A DNA stretch of 64,000 nt from Bin76 sp963665765 (GCA_963665765.1 OY762464.1:496001-560000); one strand, 5' to 3'. Counted from the first letter of the stretch, positions 43,375 through 52,902 are shown. The notes: a model not told the origin generated them from the sequence alone. Made by a program: numbers and translations.

Positions 43375-43450
43375 TCCCTAGATCGGCGGGAATCCCCTTG
43401 CATTCGTCCTCGTCGAGGATGTCATCGTTCCCGATCAACCCGTTGGGATC
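43375..43450 (-). pseudogene. Fragment of a second MBL-fold gene
   Basis: This strip encodes IGNDDILDEDECKGIPAD, matching IGNDDILNEEDYKDIPDD inside the MBL protein at 41082-42230, with strong nucleotide similarity (GAGGATGTCATCGTTCCCGAT shared by both apart from the frame edges). Nothing else of the gene remains. The rest of 43360-43716 holds no gene that I can support. Confidence 0.75.
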
Positions 43451-43716
43451 ACGGAACAGACAGGCCGTCACCAGGAATGGATTGCTACTGGTCAATCCCA
43501 ATCGGGGGAGGGGGGTGGGGCTCCCAGCCAATTGAATCCGCCAAGACAGTCTCGAGAACCGGAGCAATCTCACCCCAATGGCTTAGGGTTGGAGTGGTCG
43601 ACCTCGATCCTGGCCTGCAATGCAGGGTTGGAACTCTGTCACACCCAACTGCGACAATAGGGGTGACGATGAGGGAACCTATCTCTCCTACCCCGCGATA
43701 GGACATCTTAGAGGCC

Positions 43717-45090
43717 TCAGGCAATGGTTGCGAGTAGCTGATCAACTGTGGTCGACACCATGTATCGTGCCGGGGAATCGCTCACGTTCAGGGCGTCGAA
43801 ATGCGCCTGCCCGCACCTGATCTTGGCGCTCTCGGGAATCCGAAGGTCGCCGAGAAACGGGCTTCCCTTGGTCTCTACGACGAAGTAGAGCCGTTCCTCC
43901 CGATTGGACTCGACTAGGACGGCCCAGTCAGGGTGGTAGCTGCCGAGCGGCGTTGGTACTGAGAACCATCCGGGAAGCTTGGCGTAGACCTTGACGGCGG
44001 TGTTGTTTTCGAGCTGGTTCGCGAACGTGGCTTCAATGTCAGATTCGTAGACGACCCTTTCGTAGACCGACTTCGTTGCGTTGACCATGTTTCTCAGATA
44101 GCCGGTCAGTTCTTCCGTTTCGAACAATTCCTGCGCGAAGTATTGCTCGTCTCCCAGGCGTTGGTACTTGATGCCATCGACCAGCGCCTGTCGTTTGCAC
44201 TTATCGATGGCCTGACCGGCGAGTTCGATGAATTGCTGCGGATTCCGCTGGAAGTCATCCAGGCGGCCGCTCTGACTCAGAATTCGCCGGATACTGCGCC
44301 GGGTGAGTTGAGTTCGGTCCTGGAGTTCCGTGAGCACGTCAGGAAGTTCGATGTCGGTCTCGTCCAATACGATGGTCGCGGCTCCGGACGTCTCGGTGGC
44401 CTCCACACCGGATTGGCCGATCGCTATGTCCGCCTTGCGCCACTGGAGCCTCGTTCTTGGGATAGGCGGCGCTTCCCGCAGCGCTTGAGTGCACTTCTGG
44501 AGTAAGTCCTGGTTGTCGAACTCGACGCGGTAGGTGGTCTTGTGCTTGATCCGGTTCCAGAGGGCCCTGAAATCAGGGCTATGGAGCACCGCTTGGCGCG
44601 GACGGACCTGCCGTCGCTGGTCAGCGTTCCTGATCTTCAGTCGCCCAGCGATCCTGCGCATCACTTTGGCTACCTCGTCACGATGTGGCATGAAGTCATC
44701 AGGAACGACCAGTGTGTCGTTTTGGAGTGCTTCCCGTAACGAATCCTGCACCAGCCCATGGGAGTCGATGTAGCTATGGGCCAGCAAGTGACCCCACAGG
44801 ACTTCGGAGGCCTCGAATCCGAGAGCCGTTACCTGCCCCTCGGCGTCGGCAACCGGTATCGTCGCGAATTGGTGCGGCTCCACGACTCCGAACCGAATCC
44901 CCGTGTCAACCTCGATCTCCTTCTGTAGGTTCTCGGCGAATTCCTCGTAGCTCTCCATCGCGACGACGGTGAGTGTGTTGACCTCGAAACCTCGCAGGCG
45001 CCGACCTTCCTGATCCACGCACAGGCGCAGCCCGCGCCCGATGGTCTGCCGCCGCTCCTGCTCGGACTGGATGTCTCTATCGGCACACAA
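43717..45090 (-). pseudogene. C-terminal remnant of type III restriction enzyme (Res)
   Basis: 457 codons encode only the C-terminal half. It starts at helicase motif VI (RRQTIGRGLRLC) and ends with the PD-ExK nuclease, seen as SYHPDWAVLV and YFVVETKG. The Walker A, DEAD and other helicase motifs (some 500 residues) are absent, so ATP-dependent restriction is impossible. The upstream end is fused, in another frame, to the truncated mod gene at about 45075-45095. Confidence 0.88.
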
Positions 45091-46778
45091 AGATCGAGCC
45101 CGAGCTTGAGCAGCAGTTCGAAGAGAATGTCCTCCTCGTTGCGGTCTGCTTTGATGTGGTCGAGATGGTCCAGCAATGTTGTCTCCATGTCCTTCCGGTC
45201 CGGCTCCCAGGCCCTTATGTTGGAAGTGTCGAGCCTGAAGACGCGAAAGCCGAGGTCTCCTCGAAATGTGGGATTCTCGTCCTTGATCTTCGCGGCGGCC
45301 CGTCGGAGGCGCTCCTTAGTGATCTCAGCAATATTGCGGGGCTTACCGAGTTTGTCGCAGAATGCAGCGGCCGCCCGCTGGTCTACGTCCGCCGGGTGGA
45401 CTGGCTCAGGAAGTTGGACCAGAATGTAACGACGTCGCCCATTGTCGGCCGTGTTCTGCTTCATCAATGCGTGAGCCATTGTTCCCGATCCAGCGAAGAA
45501 GTCCAGAACCAAGTCATCTGTCGTCGTTACGGTCTCAATAAGTTGAGCGAGAAGATACGGTGATTTTGGAGACGGAAATAGCTTGGAACGGGTCGAAAAA
45601 AGAGCGTTGAACTCCTTCTGGCCCCGTTCGGTGTGGTACGACTTATCATCCAGGATGGTCTTGAGCATCCGCCGTACGCCGTGTGCATAATTCTTGCGAT
45701 AAACCTTCCACCGGCCAGCAGTGAGGCGCCCGGCCAACATCGCTAGTTCTTCTTTCACTTTGGCCCGACTCCAAGTCCAGCATCCCTCGAATCCGTCCTC
45801 CCAAACAGGTAGCACTTCTTGGCGTCCCGTACCTCCGTCAAGATAAATCTGGCCCGTCATGTCGGTGAACAGTGGGAACCAGAGATTTGGCCTGTTGTGC
45901 CTGCCAAACTCCCGGTGGGTGTTTCGAAGCTCCAGTAGGCGAAATCTACCCTCATCATCAACCTCGCGGTATTCTCTGCGAATCTGGTCCAGGTCCTTTA
46001 GGACGGAAAAGGACCCCTTCGGCAGTTGCTTCTTGCTATAGATAACCACATACTCGTGGTTCGTAGCAAAATACTTGTCTTGGGACCGTCCTTTCGGGTT
46101 GCCAAGAACAATGAGAACCGCAACGAAGCACTCCTCTCCGAAGACCTCGTTACCGATAGACCGAAGATTGACTAGTTCGTTCTCGTCAATACTGATGAAT
46201 ATCGCTCCGTCTCCCTGCAGGAGGTTCCGTGCCAGCTTCAGTCGCGGGTACATCATATTCAACCAGTCAGTGTGGAACCGGCCCGAGGCCTCCCTATTCG
46301 ATGACAGTCTTCGGTTCTCGCTGTCGACCTGGCCGGTCATTTCCAAGTAGTTGCGGATGCTGTCGCGGTAGTTGTCAGGATAGATAAAGTCCTTGCCCGT
46401 GTTGTAGGGAGGATCAATGTAGATGAGCTTGACCTTGCCGGAGTAACTCTTCTGCAAGAGCTTCAGCACCTCCAGGTTGTCGCCCTCGATCATCAGGTTG
46501 CCGGTCCTCTCCCAATCAACGCTGTCCCCAGGGCGGGGGCGCAGGGTTCCCGTGGACGGTGTCAGAGCGAGTTGACGTGCTCGCCCCTTGCCATGCCAGT
46601 CGAGACCGTACTTCTCCTCCCGGTCATCCACCACGTCCCCGAGAAGTTGCTTTAGCACGTCGAAGTCGACCTTGCCCTCGGTGAACGCCCCCGGAAACAG
46701 AGTGTTCAATTGCTCAAGATTCTCGGCCACAACATCCGCCGAGAGGGCATACTGGTCCTTCTGATCGATCCTCTTCAT
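44829..46778 (-). CDS. Type III DNA methyltransferase (Mod), C-terminally truncated by a deletion into res
   Basis: 649 codons from ATG 46778 (MKRIDQKDQ; GAGAG upstream). About 565 are genuine Mod: catalytic motif DPPYNTG at about 122-128 (beta-class N6-adenine methylase), a target-recognition middle part, and the SAM-binding DFFAGSGTMAHALM. The natural sequence ends around LLLKLGLDLCVPIE; after that the frame reads nonsense (Ser/Arg-rich) through the res gene. The last part of Mod, usually needed for folding and for Res contact, is lost. It may still methylate weakly, but the R-M system is not functional. Confidence 0.85.
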   Translation of the reverse strand: MKRIDQKDQYALSADVVAENLEQLNTLFPGAFTEGKVDFDVLKQLLGDVVDDREEKYGLDWHGKGRARQLALTPSTGTLRPRPGDSVDWERTGNLMIEGDNLEVLKLLQKSYSGKVKLIYIDPPYNTGKDFIYPDNYRDSIRNYLEMTGQVDSENRRLSSNREASGRFHTDWLNMMYPRLKLARNLLQGDGAIFISIDENELVNLRSIGNEVFGEECFVAVLIVLGNPKGRSQDKYFATNHEYVVIYSKKQLPKGSFSVLKDLDQIRREYREVDDEGRFRLLELRNTHREFGRHNRPNLWFPLFTDMTGQIYLDGGTGRQEVLPVWEDGFEGCWTWSRAKVKEELAMLAGRLTAGRWKVYRKNYAHGVRRMLKTILDDKSYHTERGQKEFNALFSTRSKLFPSPKSPYLLAQLIETVTTTDDLVLDFFAGSGTMAHALMKQNTADNGRRRYILVQLPEPVHPADVDQRAAAAFCDKLGKPRNIAEITKERLRRAAAKIKDENPTFRGDLGFRVFRLDTSNIRAWEPDRKDMETTLLDHLDHIKADRNEEDILFELLLKLGLDLCVPIETSSPSRSGGRPSGAGCACAWIRKVGACEVSRSTHSPSSRWRATRNSPRTYRRRSRLTRGFGSESWSRTNSRRYRLPTPRGR

Positions 46779-47164
46779 AGGTTCTCTCGCTTCACAGCCT
46801 GCGAGCGCAGCGTCTCCGTCCGCACGCAGACGATTGAGGTCCAGGTTGGTCTCTCTGCCAACCGGGCCAGTTTGTTTGTCCCTTGAAACGGCGGTGGCCA
46901 GGTGGCAAAGTCTGCGATCTCGGCCGTTCATACGCAACAAAGGCGGAAGCACAGTTCGCCGCCTCCGCCAGCAACGCAGGAATGGAGAACACGCCTGTAA
47001 CTTTAGTGATTCGCGGCGCCTGGGGGGTATCCATCCAGCCCCTGCAGCCTAGTACCGCGAGTGGGGGAAGCAAAAGGTCCACGGGTGAGGGAAAGAGGAT
47101 CGCCAAACCCGGGTCAACAACGCCTGTCCTGATGCTGGAATGACACAGGCTGCGAGTACGATTC
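46779..47164. other. Divergent intergenic region between mod and dcm
   Basis: 386 bases between divergent methylase genes. No protein family was recognised in any frame. It presumably carries both promoters. No strong hairpin or promoter consensus was seen. Confidence 0.4.
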
Positions 47165-48283
47165 ATGCCTATGTCGGAGCAGATGACGATGGTAGACATG
47201 TTTGCTGGTGCGGGGGGTCTCTCGCTTGGATTTGAGCAAGCGGGATTCGTGCCCCTACTAGGTGTAGACAGCGATGAGCGGGCTCTGAATGCCTATAGAG
47301 CAAATTTTCCCGACTCGGCCGTTCTTTCTGCCGATGCCACAGAGCTTGACGGAGCCGCGCTATTAGACGCTGCTGGTCGGCGCTCCTTCAGTGTGCTTAT
47401 AGGGGGTCCTCCCTGCGCCGCCTTTTCAGTAGGCGGGGTCATGCGGCAGGATGACGAACGTCGCGGACTGGTAGAGGAATTCGGCCGAATGATCCGTGAG
47501 ACCAGGCCGCGCTATTTCGTCATGGAGAACGTTCCTGGCATCCTTTCTCCCAAGACACGCTATGTCGTTGAGGATTTCCGACGGGAATTGATGAACACGG
47601 GGTACGACGTAGGCGAGCCATGGTTGCTCGATTCCGCGAACTTCGGTGTTCCGCAGCGACGCCGACGAGTGTTCGTGGTAGGTGCCCGGAAGGGACTGCG
47701 GCTTCCCGAGGAGCCGGAGCCCTCTGGGATAGAGACACCGACAGCACAAGATGCGATTGGTGATCTCGAGCTGCTTGAGAAATGCGATCCTGATACCCGC
47801 AGTAGCCATGAAGGTCCGCTCGGAAAAGCTAGTTCCTATGCTGCCCTACTACGTGGCGATAGACAAGACGGTACTGATCAATCCCGTCCGCGTGCCCGCC
47901 CGTCGGTACTCACAGGCTGTGACCGCGTTAGACACACCCCTGCTGTGGAAGAAAGATTCCGCTCGGTAATCCCAGGGACTTCTGAGCCTATCAGTCGTTT
48001 CCTGAGACTACACCCTCACCGGCCAGCACCCACTATCCGCGCCGGTACCTTGCCCAGCCACGGCAGCCACACTGCTCCGAGGCCGATCCATTATGCTTTT
48101 CCGCGGGTCATCACAGTACGTGAGGCGGCGCGCCTCCAGTCCATGCCCGACTGGTTCTGGATCGACCCGACCAAGTGGCGTGGTTACATGCAAGTAGGCA
48201 ACGCCGTTCCCCCCCTGCTGGCCCGTGCGGTGGCAGCGGCGGTATTGAGGGCATCAGAGGATGATGAGGCTGCGGGGACGTGA
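47165..48283 (+). CDS. DNA (cytosine-5)-methyltransferase
   Basis: 372-aa m5C methylase with the ordered motifs VDMFAGAGGLSLGFEQAG (I), LIGGPPCAAFS with the catalytic Cys (IV), YFVMENVPGI (VI), NFGVPQRRRRVFVVGA (VIII), and MQVGNAVPPLLARAV (X). ATG 47165 is given; in-frame ATGs at 47171, 47183 and 47189 are alternatives, the last two preceded by GGAG. The stop overlaps the GTG of the next gene by four bases. The operon also holds Vsr, as expected for an m5C system prone to T:G mismatches. Confidence 0.9.
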   Translation: MPMSEQMTMVDMFAGAGGLSLGFEQAGFVPLLGVDSDERALNAYRANFPDSAVLSADATELDGAALLDAAGRRSFSVLIGGPPCAAFSVGGVMRQDDERRGLVEEFGRMIRETRPRYFVMENVPGILSPKTRYVVEDFRRELMNTGYDVGEPWLLDSANFGVPQRRRRVFVVGARKGLRLPEEPEPSGIETPTAQDAIGDLELLEKCDPDTRSSHEGPLGKASSYAALLRGDRQDGTDQSRPRARPSVLTGCDRVRHTPAVEERFRSVIPGTSEPISRFLRLHPHRPAPTIRAGTLPSHGSHTAPRPIHYAFPRVITVREAARLQSMPDWFWIDPTKWRGYMQVGNAVPPLLARAVAAAVLRASEDDEAAGT

Positions 48284-49614
48284 CGACACAATCCAAAGCC
48301 ATCGCAAGCGCGACTAAGTCTTTCTTCGTAGACATGCTGGTGCGTGATATCGGTGTCGACGGTGCCATCTTGGACCTGATCGACAACGCAGTCGACGCTG
48401 CTTATACTCATCACCGGTCGGACAACGGTCTTGACTCCGCCACCATTGACGTGACGCTCGATCCGGATCGCTTCGAGATCACCGACAACTGCGGAGGCAT
48501 CGACATAGAGACCGCCCAGAATTATGCCTTTAGGTTTGGTCGAGCACCCGGCTTCAATCCGGCAACTCGGATCGGCGAATTCGGGATCGGAATGAAACGA
48601 GCTGTCTTTCGTCTCGGATCAAACTTCCGGGTCACCTCGTCAGCGCCTGAGACAAGGTTTGTTGTTGATGTGGATGTCAAAGAGTGGAAGCAAGACGACG
48701 ACGACTGGACATTCCCGATGGAAATAGGTGCGGGGCAGGCTGAGGATCCGGGGACAAGTGTCGTGGTGTGGAATCTTCATGCGGGTGTGAGTGATCTCTT
48801 CAAGCAAGACAGGTATCGAAGCAGAATGCTGCGAGAAGTGGCTGACAGATATGCCGAAGCTATCAAGTCGGGACTGAATGTCTCTCTGAACAAGGAACCT
48901 GCAGACCAGCGTATACATACGCTGCTCGAGGGAAAGGGCATCCGCCCCGAGCACCAGTCGGAAGTGCTCCTTTCTGGTGGCCAGGAGGTGTTCCTCCGAA
49001 TCATAGCCGGAATTGGCCCTGATCGGCATCCGACCGAATCTGGGTGGTACGTGTATTGCAACGGTCGCCTTGTACTGAAGGCCGACCGCACGGAACTGAC
49101 GGGTTGGGGCACGGTCGAGCCCGGAGCGCGCGGTGTACCTGTCTGGCATCCACAGTACGGGCGGTTTCGGGGCTTTGTGTATTTCACTTCTGATGCTCCG
49201 GCAGCGCTGCCTTGGACAACCACAAAGACCGAAATAGACGTCTCCTCGGCCGTCTACAGGAATGCTCTCGTGAAGATGCGCGCGGTCATCAGGAGCTACG
49301 CCGCATTCACTAATGAATTGAAGGCGGAAACCAGCGAGTTCGAGGACAGCAGCGGCGAGACGAAAAGGCTCATTTTGAATGCGGTGGTCAACGCCCGATT
49401 CAAGGCGGCTAGCGATGTCCAGATTGGGAAGTTCCAAATACCTGAGCGGTCTCGAGAGGTACCTACCACTCCGCCAAGCCCTCAGACTACCAGCATCCAA
49501 TTCCAGGCAAAGGTAGCACGTGTTAATGCGCTCAAGAGTGCGCTAAACCTGCGCACAAACCGGCAGATCGGCGAACTAGCTTTCGAGCGGCTATATGCTG
49601 AGGAAATAGGCTGA
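48280..49614 (+). CDS. GHKL (MORC/MutL-like) ATPase of an m5C modification island
   Basis: 444-aa protein with a Bergerat ATP fold: DLIDNAVDAAYTHH (N-box, about 33-46), RFEITDNCGGIDIETA (G1) and TRIGEFGIGMKRAVF (G2). Stand-alone GHKL ATPases beside cytosine methylases and Vsr have been described by comparative genomics as the prokaryotic MORC group in restriction-modification contexts. The C-terminal 200 residues have no recognised nuclease motif. It is translationally coupled to dcm (GTGA). Its role is probably ATP-dependent clamp or nuclease control. Confidence 0.83.
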   Translation: MTTQSKAIASATKSFFVDMLVRDIGVDGAILDLIDNAVDAAYTHHRSDNGLDSATIDVTLDPDRFEITDNCGGIDIETAQNYAFRFGRAPGFNPATRIGEFGIGMKRAVFRLGSNFRVTSSAPETRFVVDVDVKEWKQDDDDWTFPMEIGAGQAEDPGTSVVVWNLHAGVSDLFKQDRYRSRMLREVADRYAEAIKSGLNVSLNKEPADQRIHTLLEGKGIRPEHQSEVLLSGGQEVFLRIIAGIGPDRHPTESGWYVYCNGRLVLKADRTELTGWGTVEPGARGVPVWHPQYGRFRGFVYFTSDAPAALPWTTTKTEIDVSSAVYRNALVKMRAVIRSYAAFTNELKAETSEFEDSSGETKRLILNAVVNARFKAASDVQIGKFQIPERSREVPTTPPSPQTTSIQFQAKVARVNALKSALNLRTNRQIGELAFERLYAEEIG

Positions 49615-49621
49615 GAGAGTC

Positions 49622-50551
49622 ATGTCGGTATTCCGACCCAAAATCGACTATTCTCTACGCCCCGCTAAAGCCACTGTACGCCGAATGATTGTTGAAGCCC
49701 TTGGTCGGTTAGATCCACTCGTACCCGTTGATCAATACCGGTACGTTGGGATGGGGGGGACATACTTCCGGGACTTCCAGATCGTCCACCGCCGACTAGG
49801 GATCCGTAGCATGGTCACTATCGAAGATGACCTAAGGGCGGAAGAGCGAATCAGGTTTAACCTGCCTTTGGCGTGTATTAAAGTTGTCATGCAGCACACC
49901 AATGATGCCTTACCGGGGATAACGCTCGAAGACGGCCCACACATCATTTGGCTTGACTACGAGGGGCGCGTAGACCAAGGTGTTCTCTCCGACATCGAAG
50001 AAGTGGTAGGACGCTGCACCTCCGCAACTGTGCTGATCCTAACGGTCAACGCCGACAGGGTGACAGGCGACCAACGGGACCTTTGGCTGAGCGAGATCGA
50101 CGCCGACCGCGCCGACCCGAAGACGAAAGCTGAGTACGCGCAGATCTCGTATAAAGCTTTGCGTGAGCATTTGAACGACGTGCTCGGCTCGCGTAATGCA
50201 GGCCAGCCCAAGGGGAGGCAAATGCAGTTCCACCAAATGTTCCACATGATCCACGCCGACGGAGCACAAATGCTCACTGTTGGCGGCAGTCTGGTGGCCG
50301 AAGTCGACCAGCTCCGATGGCACCAATGCCGGTTGGATTCCCTGACCTTTACCAGGTCGGGAGAAGAACCTTACGTAGTGACAGTGCCGCTCCTCACCCG
50401 GCGGGAGTGGCAGCATCTACTTAGCGTGATGCCAGACAAGACCGAAGTGATAAATATCGCATCAGAAGCGGGGATCCCAGCTAAAGAGGCTCGAGAGTTC
50501 GCTGCTATCTACCGTTACGCGCCTCTGTTTGTTGAGGCCGAGGATTGGTAA
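49622..50551 (+). CDS. Conserved protein of the Dcm-GHKL-Vsr operon, possible methyltransferase-like fold
   Basis: 309-aa protein, seven bases after the GHKL gene. The N-terminus, IDYSLRPAKATVRRMIVEAL, is followed by DQYRYVGMGGTYFRDFQIVHRRLGIRSMVTIEDD, which looks like a Rossmann-type first strand and glycine loop with an acidic strand-2 end (IEDD). IIWLDYEG resembles a strand-4 motif. I therefore suspect a SAM-binding-like fold, possibly catalytically altered, but I cannot name the family with certainty. Its fixed position suggests that it is the uncharacterised specificity or effector part. Confidence 0.65.
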   Translation: MSVFRPKIDYSLRPAKATVRRMIVEALGRLDPLVPVDQYRYVGMGGTYFRDFQIVHRRLGIRSMVTIEDDLRAEERIRFNLPLACIKVVMQHTNDALPGITLEDGPHIIWLDYEGRVDQGVLSDIEEVVGRCTSATVLILTVNADRVTGDQRDLWLSEIDADRADPKTKAEYAQISYKALREHLNDVLGSRNAGQPKGRQMQFHQMFHMIHADGAQMLTVGGSLVAEVDQLRWHQCRLDSLTFTRSGEEPYVVTVPLLTRREWQHLLSVMPDKTEVINIASEAGIPAKEAREFAAIYRYAPLFVEAEDW

Positions 50552-50596
50552 TCGACTTTAGCCCTGATCGGGGCATTGAGAGAATAGGAGAAACTG

Positions 50597-50788
50597 TTGT
50601 CCCGGTCAAAGGCTGACCAGAAGAAGATTCAAGATGGTGTCTACGATGCTGTGGTACTCGGGGATCTGGCCGGTGTGATAGAGATCAGCGAACTTTTCCA
50701 AGGCTTCGAGTTCAACCTTCCCCCATCCCAAACAATTCGCCGAAGCCTCGAAGAAGGGGGCAACAGGTGGTTGAGGACACTAGGCTGA
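50597..50788 (+). CDS. Small protein in the Dcm-GHKL-Vsr operon
   Basis: 63 codons from a TTG start with AGGAG six bases upstream. The sequence (SRSKADQKKIQDGVYDAVVLGDL...) has no family that I recognise. Basic N-terminus and short size fit a regulator or accessory subunit. Its place between the 309-aa gene and vsr argues for a real gene. Confidence 0.55.
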   Translation: MSRSKADQKKIQDGVYDAVVLGDLAGVIEISELFQGFEFNLPPSQTIRRSLEEGGNRWLRTLG

Positions 50789-50872
50789 TATCTGTAGTTC
50801 CTTTCTCTAACCCGCAAGAGATTGGAAGATGATGCTGTGGAACGACACCGTCTGTCGTAGCTCAGGTTCCGG

Positions 50873-51301
50873 ATGATGAAAAGGGGTAGCCTCGACACCC
50901 TATCAGCCCTCCAACGGAGTGAGCTAATGAGCCGAGTTCGCTCCCGGGATACAAAACCCGAGATGCGAGTCCGGCGGCTTGTCCACAGTATGGGTTATCG
51001 CTACCGCCTACACGCTAGGGATCTTCCCGGACGTCCAGACCTCGTGTTCCGACCGCGACGCAAGGTTATCTTTGTACATGGCTGCTTTTGGCACCAGCAT
51101 GTGGGATGTTCACGGAGCGGAATACCGAAGTCGCCGGAGCGTCGCTCCTACTGGAAGACCAAATTGACCGGTAATGTCCTTCGCGATCGCCGGAACGAGG
51201 ACGCACTGAGGACACTGGACTGGAGTTTCCTGCTTGTCTGGGAGTGTGAAACCAAAGAACTGGATCAGTTGGCGGAGAAGATCAAAGCCTTCCTGGCATA
51301 G
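50873..51301 (+). CDS. vsr: Very short patch repair endonuclease (Vsr)
   Basis: 142-aa mismatch endonuclease that nicks beside T:G mispairs left by m5C deamination. Motifs: VRSRDTKPEMRVRRLVHSMGYRYRLH, LPGRPDLVFRPRRKVIFVHGCFWHQH (catalytic Asp, His and Zn-site residues) and LRTLDWSFLLVWECE. Length is normal. ATG 50873 or the adjacent 50876 may be used. In RM contexts such proteins may also act as restriction nucleases. Confidence 0.9.
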   Translation: MMKRGSLDTLSALQRSELMSRVRSRDTKPEMRVRRLVHSMGYRYRLHARDLPGRPDLVFRPRRKVIFVHGCFWHQHVGCSRSGIPKSPERRSYWKTKLTGNVLRDRRNEDALRTLDWSFLLVWECETKELDQLAEKIKAFLA

Positions 51302-51687
51302 TTCCTATCTAAAACGGCCGACAACTTTCCTAGCTGGGTTTGTGGTCAGGCCGACAACCTCGGATTCTGAAATCTCTGGAAAGAACGAACACTGGGACAT
51401 GGGACATTGACAACCTCCATATAGAACTTGGAAAAAGGGGGACGCTGCCTTTACTCGGGTGGCTTAATCCACCACTCTTGACCTGCGCCTTTAGCGAGGC
51501 TCTATGAGTGTGACATTTAGGGGACGCGTCACGTTGCAGGAACCCTTTCCGGCTGCCGATTTCGCAGTTCCAGACTCGCTGTTGCCTCGGTTGGATCCAA
51601 TCCATCGGCGTTCCCGGGAGTGTTGAAGAATCGAAGAGCACCACAGGATCACCAGACCAGGACTGCAGACCTGTTTATTAACCTCGG
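51302..51687. other. Intergenic region after vsr
   Basis: 386 bases between convergent vsr and the serpin gene. No gene, tRNA or clear terminator was identified. Short direct similarities such as GGGGGACGC and GGGGACGCG were seen but are too short to interpret. Confidence 0.4.
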
Positions 51688-52902
51688 CTAGGCGGTCGGG
51701 TCGACCAGGCGTCCTATGAACAGCAGGGCGCCGGTTTCGGCGTGGACGATGGCCCAGAGGAAGGGGCGGTTGGCGACCACCGTGAGACCCGCCAGCGGCC
51801 CTGCCGATTCGTCGAAAGCCATGGCGGTGGCTGCGGCCGCTTCGGTGCCTTTCTCGTCAACGATCACCTTGGCACCGTGGAGGGCCCCGGAGATCATGAT
51901 CTGAGGGGCGATTTCCTCGAAGGGCGCTCCGGTGCAGAACCCCAGAGGGCAGAGCCACTCGAACAGGTCGGTGGGCGGCAGAGTCTGTTCCCACTTGGGC
52001 ATAGTGAGATCAACAAAGCCCTGTTGGGCGATAACCCCCAGTCCGGCCAAGTCCTGTGAGTTGAGCGACTCCTCGACCGCGGCCAGTCCGCCGGCGTCGT
52101 GGGGCACGATCAGCCACATGGCCAACCTGCCGCCCTGGTATGCAAGTTCAACCGCATCGGCGCCGTCGAGTAGGACGAAGCGACGATGCGCCGGTTCCCT
52201 ATCGCGCATGAACGGCACTGTCACCACGCGGCGGTCTCCGGTGGTGAACGGGCCGTCGGTGGTCAACTCGGGGAGGAACGGCTCGGTCCAGTCGGCCTTC
52301 AGGTACACAGTGTTCACCAGGACCAGTTCCTGGCGCAGGACGACCTGCTCGTTGACGATGGTGGGAACCAGGCCGCGGGTGGCATCCGATATCCATCCGT
52401 TGATGGTCTCGGCCGCCGAAGCGCCATCGTCGAGGTCGATCGGCTGGACCGCCGCTCCGTAGTGCGCGCCGGCATTCTCCAAGAACTCGGGCAATGGCGA
52501 AAACTCGTCGTCGGGGAAGAGACGGTTGGCCACCTCCAAGGTGGTCGGTTCCACCGAGGCCTCGGCCAGCATCAGATCGACCGCATTGGCCGCACCATGG
52601 AGATCGACCTCGGGGAATCCGAAGATCTCATCGAGCACCTCCCCGGTGTCTTCGGATGCGCCGGCGCGGCTAAGGCTGAAGGCCAGGCCCAGGCTCACCG
52701 GGCTGGAGACCGCGTTGCCCGCCAGGTGGCGGTGAAAGTCCCACCCGGCCGCGTTGACTCCGTCCACCCAATCCGGTGTTGGTGCCAGGGGATCAGCAGG
52801 CAGCCGATCCACCACGGGTTCCAACACGGCCGTGGTGGTGGACGAGGAACCGCATGCCGCGGTGAGGAAGAGGAGGACAAGGTATCTGAGCAACTTTGTC
52901 AT
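51688..52902 (-). CDS. Serpin-family serine protease inhibitor, lipoprotein
   Basis: 404-aa secreted, lipid-anchored serpin. The signal peptide (TKLLRYLVLLFLTAAC) ends in lipobox TAAC. The serpin core has SPVSLGLAFSLSRAGA, LVLVNTVYLKADWTEPF, and the C-terminal ANRPFLWAIVHAETGALLFIGRLVDP. The reactive-loop hinge KGTEAAAATAMAF has the small residues of an inhibitory serpin. The P1 site lies somewhere in the AFDESAGPLAG stretch and suggests a non-tryptic target. Serpins are sporadic in bacteria and may guard surface proteins against host or competitor proteases. Confidence 0.9.
   Translation of the reverse strand: MTKLLRYLVLLFLTAACGSSSTTTAVLEPVVDRLPADPLAPTPDWVDGVNAAGWDFHRHLAGNAVSSPVSLGLAFSLSRAGASEDTGEVLDEIFGFPEVDLHGAANAVDLMLAEASVEPTTLEVANRLFPDDEFSPLPEFLENAGAHYGAAVQPIDLDDGASAAETINGWISDATRGLVPTIVNEQVVLRQELVLVNTVYLKADWTEPFLPELTTDGPFTTGDRRVVTVPFMRDREPAHRRFVLLDGADAVELAYQGGRLAMWLIVPHDAGGLAAVEESLNSQDLAGLGVIAQQGFVDLTMPKWEQTLPPTDLFEWLCPLGFCTGAPFEEIAPQIMISGALHGAKVIVDEKGTEAAAATAMAFDESAGPLAGLTVVANRPFLWAIVHAETGALLFIGRLVDPTA

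Noticed and set aside
46779..47164. Open frames of 86-135 codons between mod and dcm
   Set aside because: They overlap on both strands, lack ribosome sites and resemble no family.
51302..51687. Possible tRNA or small RNA after vsr
   Set aside because: No cloverleaf or conserved T-loop (GGTTCGAATCC type) could be formed.
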